Source of the DNA: JBGCEZ01 sp045106735
GTDB taxonomy: Bacteria; Planctomycetota; Phycisphaerae; Phycisphaerales; SM1A02
Length of the DNA stretch: 34,729 nt
NCBI GenBank assembly: GCA_045106735.1
Contig: JBGCEZ010000111.1
Span: 1-34,729 of the forward strand
Direction of reading: 5' to 3'
The position numbers and the translations under genes were made by a program. Below the pieces are notes generated by a model. That model saw only the letters and a list, made by a program, of their open reading frames with translations, was not told the origin of the DNA and did no database searches. The number at the start of each line of letters is the position of its first letter. The first letter of the stretch is position 1. This document shows, in pieces, positions 32,090-34,729 of this stretch.

Positions 32090-32201
32090 CCGTACGCCGG
32101 CGGGCGTGTCGCGGCCGATCGCGGTCCTTCGCCCTCCGTCGCCAGCCTCCTCGGTCGCGCGGAGCGATTCATGCTGGCTCGTGGGGTGTGACGGCCCGGG
32201 A

Positions 32202-32207
32202 TAGACT
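32202..32207 (+). promoter_or_regulatory. candidate -10 box upstream of the GH20 gene
   Basis: TAGACT lies 6 nt before a GTG (32214) that is in frame with the GH20 N-terminus and about 100 nt before the better-supported ATG 32307, which has a Shine-Dalgarno. Confidence 0.35.
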
Positions 32208-32306
32208 CGCCGTGTGCGGTGGAGGCGATGTTGGACCGCGCGATCACGCGATCAGGCGATCGCGTCGCGCGTCCCTTGGCCGCCACGCATGCAGCGGAGT
32301 GTGGCG

Positions 32307-34729
32307 ATGAACAGTGGGCTGATCCCGTGGGAGCCGGTGGGCCGGTCAGGGCGACGGGGCGGACTTGGGGCGATCGTGCTGGCGGTGGCGTGTTCGGCGG
32401 CGTCCGTTTTCGGGGCTGCTGTCTCTGGGGCCGATGTCTTCGGGGGGGATGTCCGCGGGACCGATCTCGCATCCGGCGCGGGGACCGAAGCCGAAGTCGA
32501 TCGAATCATTGCCGAGGCGGACCGCTCGCTCGTTGATGCGTTGGTCCCAGCCCCGAAGCGCGTGGCCGCTGCGCCGGGGATGTTCCGCGCGACGTATCGC
32601 GTCCGAGTGATCGCGGAAACGCCGGCATTGGCTCGGCACGCGGCGGTGGTGGCCGAAGAACTTCATCGCCTGACCGGCATCTCGGCCGTGGTGGGAACCG
32701 GCGGCGAAGACGACCTTCCCGTGATTCGCCTGCGGCTCACGCCCCCGGCGCCCGGCCAGGAGCCCATCCTCGACGCCGCCGGATTGCCGGCCGAGGGCTT
32801 TCGCCTGGACATCGGACCGCAAGAAATTATCGCCGCGGCGGCCACACCGGTCGGCGTCGCCTGGGCAACTCGCTCATTGTGCCGGACGCCGAAGGCCCAC
32901 TGGCGATTCCCTGCGGCGCGATCGAAGACGCCCCCGACGCCGCCTACCGGTCGGTGATGATCGACGTCGCCCGCCAACCGCACACGATTCGCGTCCTGGA
33001 AGACGTCGTCCGGCTTGCTCGCCTGGCCCGCATCCGATTCGTCCATCTGCACCTGACCGACGACCAACTGTTCACGTTTCCCTTCGCCCCGGTGACCGAC
33101 GCGATCGCGAACAACACGGCGTACACCCGCGGCGAACTTGCGGGTCTGGTGCAGTACGCCAGTGACCGTGGCGTCACGCTCGTGCCGGAGATCGATCTGC
33201 CGGGGCACTCACGCCGGCTCATCGAGTCGGGCTACCTGCCGGACGCTGCCTCGCACGCCGACGTGGCCAGCGAACGGCACTGGGAACGGCTGTCGGTCCT
33301 GCTCGCCGATGTCATGGACGTCTTTGAGCGTTCCCTTTACTTCCACATCGGCGGCGATGAATCGCAAGCGGGGGCCGCGCTCGTGCCCTTTCTCGCCCGC
33401 GTGAACGCCCTCGTGCGAGAGCGCGGCAAGCGACTGATCGTCTGGGAAGGTTTCCACGGGGCGCCCGTCGACATGATTCCGTCGACGGGTCCGGATCGCG
33501 TGCTCGTGGCCGCGTGGGAGTCGAGCTACAACCCGCCGTGGGACCTGCTTGCCGCCGGCTACGAGATCATCAACGCGAGCTGGGCGCCCCTGTACATCGT
33601 GGGTGGCGGGGGCCGGGTGCATCCCGGGGCGACCGGTGGGCGGCGGTGGGAGCCGTCGGTCCTGGCGGGCTGGGACCGGCATACGTTCATGCACTGGGAG
33701 CCCGGGCGTCCGGTGTTCGAGGACCGCGGGCCGGCCGACGACGATCGCGACGACGGCATCTGGCGCGTGCCACAGGGAGCCGGCCGCGGGCAAGTCCTCG
33801 GCGGCCAGGTCTCGGTGTGGGAGCAGCACGAGCGATCACTGCTCGGCGGGTTGCGACACCGCCTGCCGGTGGTCGGGGCGCGGCTCTGGAATCCGGACGA
33901 CGACCGCGACCTGTTGGCCCGGCTCGGCGCCGTGGACGACCGCCTCTGGGGTCTGGTGCAGCCGGTGTCGATCGAGTTCGATGCGGCCGTCGAGCCCGGG
34001 CCGATGAATCGCATTGCCGCGTGGCGTCCGGCTGGATCCGATGCCGACGCCAACGCCAACGCGGTCGCGGATGCCGATGCCGATGCCAAAGCCACCGCCA
34101 ACGCCGACGCGGTCGCGGATGCCGATGCCAACCCCAACCCCAACCCCAACCCCAACCCGAACGCAAACGCAAACGCAAACGCCACTCCCAACCCGCCGAC
34201 CATCCGCCTGCGAAATCGCACGGCCGGTGCTGGCACCATCCGTTGGTCCTGGCGGCCGTTCGGCGGCGACTGGGGCTGGATCGACTTTCGGGCCCCCGAC
34301 GTTCCGGCGACCGAATGCACCGGCTTGCCCATTCGCCCCGGCGGTTCCGGCACGCTGCGCGTCGGTCTCTACGCCGGCGACGGCACCCGCATCGGCGGCG
34401 AGACCTGGTGGCAGGGGCTCGATTGGCCGGCCCGTGTCCAGGTGACCGAGTACGCGATCGGGCGCCGCACGCCGCGGCCTGGAACCGGCCGCGACGGTGG
34501 CCGCATTCCAGACTTCGACGCGCTCGGGCCGGACGCGATCACCGCGCGCTACCGGCTGCCGATACTTCGCGGCCCCATCGATCACGAACACATTCGCGGG
34601 CAGCGCTTTGAGGCGACGATCCAGTCGCCGGGCACCGGCACGTTCGAGCTGGGATTGAAGACGCAGAACGGCCACGCCACCGCGTGGATCGACCTGAACC
34701 GCGACGGCGTATTCTCCGAGGCCGAACGC
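32307..34729 (+). CDS. GH20 beta-N-acetylhexosaminidase, frameshifted and 3'-partial
   Basis: GH20 enzymes remove terminal GlcNAc/GalNAc from glycans. Start ATG 32307 has GGAG 7 nt upstream; the signal-like segment GLGAIVLAVACSAASVFG follows. The first frame encodes the GH20b-like domain (FRLDIGPQEIIAAAAT) and would stop near 32957. From about 32876 the sequence continues in the -1 frame with the barrel: YRSVMIDVARQPHTIRVL, HLHLTDDQLF, EIDLPGHS and the family signature HIGGDES (catalytic Asp-Glu codons at 33356 and 33359). A single missing base between about 32862 and 32879 explains both frames. A low-complexity Ala/Asn/Asp/Pro linker (34040-34195) precedes a beta-rich region and a DLNRDGVFS calcium-loop-like motif at the window end. 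No stop is reached. It may be a pseudogene, a sequence error or a recoding site. Confidence 0.85.
34040..34195 (+). repeat. hexanucleotide repeat tract in the GH20 linker
   Basis: (GATGCC), (GCCAAC), (CCCAAC) and (GCAAAC) units run in tandem and encode alternating Asp/Ala, Ala/Asn and Pro/Asn residues. A longer near-duplicate (AACGCGGTCGCGGATGCC and GACGCGGTCGCGGATGCC) occurs twice. Its length in multiples of six keeps the frame. Confidence 0.85.

Noticed and set aside
32860..32880. Programmed -1 frameshift in the GH20 gene.
   Set aside because: No X-XXY-YYZ slippery heptamer or clear downstream stimulatory structure at the frame junction; a point deletion or sequence error is simpler.

Overview
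The window is GC-rich chromosomal DNA, packed with genes on both strands, from a bacterium that most likely belongs to the Planctomycetota, class Phycisphaerae. The main clue is the secreted protein at 31223-32089, which ends in paired calcium-binding dockerin-like repeats (DINGDGAVDL and DVNADGVVDI types) that are typical of that class. Several unrecognised proteins also resemble planctomycete families, and Tat/lipoprotein signals and Ala/Gly/Asp-rich low-complexity tails are common. The taxonomic call is inference; no 16S gene is present. No phage, insertion sequence, integrase or CRISPR array is visible.

Layout. 1-4277: the 3' part of gyrB, then rpsO and pnp (the classical S15/PNPase pair), closed by a strong hairpin. 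4321-4560: an intergenic 40-bp tandem repeat. 4703-6250: a Tat lipoprotein amidase and a small membrane transporter. 6310-6384: an 8-bp microrepeat. 6397-9837: an amidohydrolase divergent from a coupled glycosyltransferase-GNAT pair. 9916-10437: a flavin reductase-like protein on the minus strand. 10718-11279: mraZ with its own operator but no rsmH or other dcw gene behind it; instead about 890 bp follow with no convincing protein gene but a dense chain of hairpins (11586-11900). 12173-13072: csrA and an NfuA-type Fe-S scaffold gene on the minus strand. 13226-17817: an operon-like run of unknown lipoprotein, M48 protease and dapF. 17868-20445: two unknown proteins and an M20 peptidase. 20830-22798: a small lipoprotein and two tandem thioredoxin-like paralogues. 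22896-26154: mutS and tRNA-Ala(CGC) with its terminator, minus strand. 26468-31075: ileS overlapping two nucleotidyltransferase genes. 31223-34729: the dockerin-like protein and a frameshifted GH20 hexosaminidase that runs off the end.

How genes work together. gyrB, rpsO, pnp, mutS, ileS, dapF, csrA and tRNA-Ala are housekeeping genes for DNA topology and repair, translation, RNA decay, lysine/peptidoglycan precursor synthesis and post-transcriptional control. The amidase, DapF and GH20 enzyme all touch peptidoglycan or amino-sugar polymers. The ileS-nucleotidyltransferase overlap suggests a link between tRNA charging and RNA end modification or repair, but this is inference. The most noteworthy items are the hairpin chain behind an orphan mraZ, the recurrent TANNNT boxes 4-10 nt before start codons (possible leaderless transcription), the ruined zinc finger of IleRS, and the tandem nucleotidyltransferases coupled to ileS.
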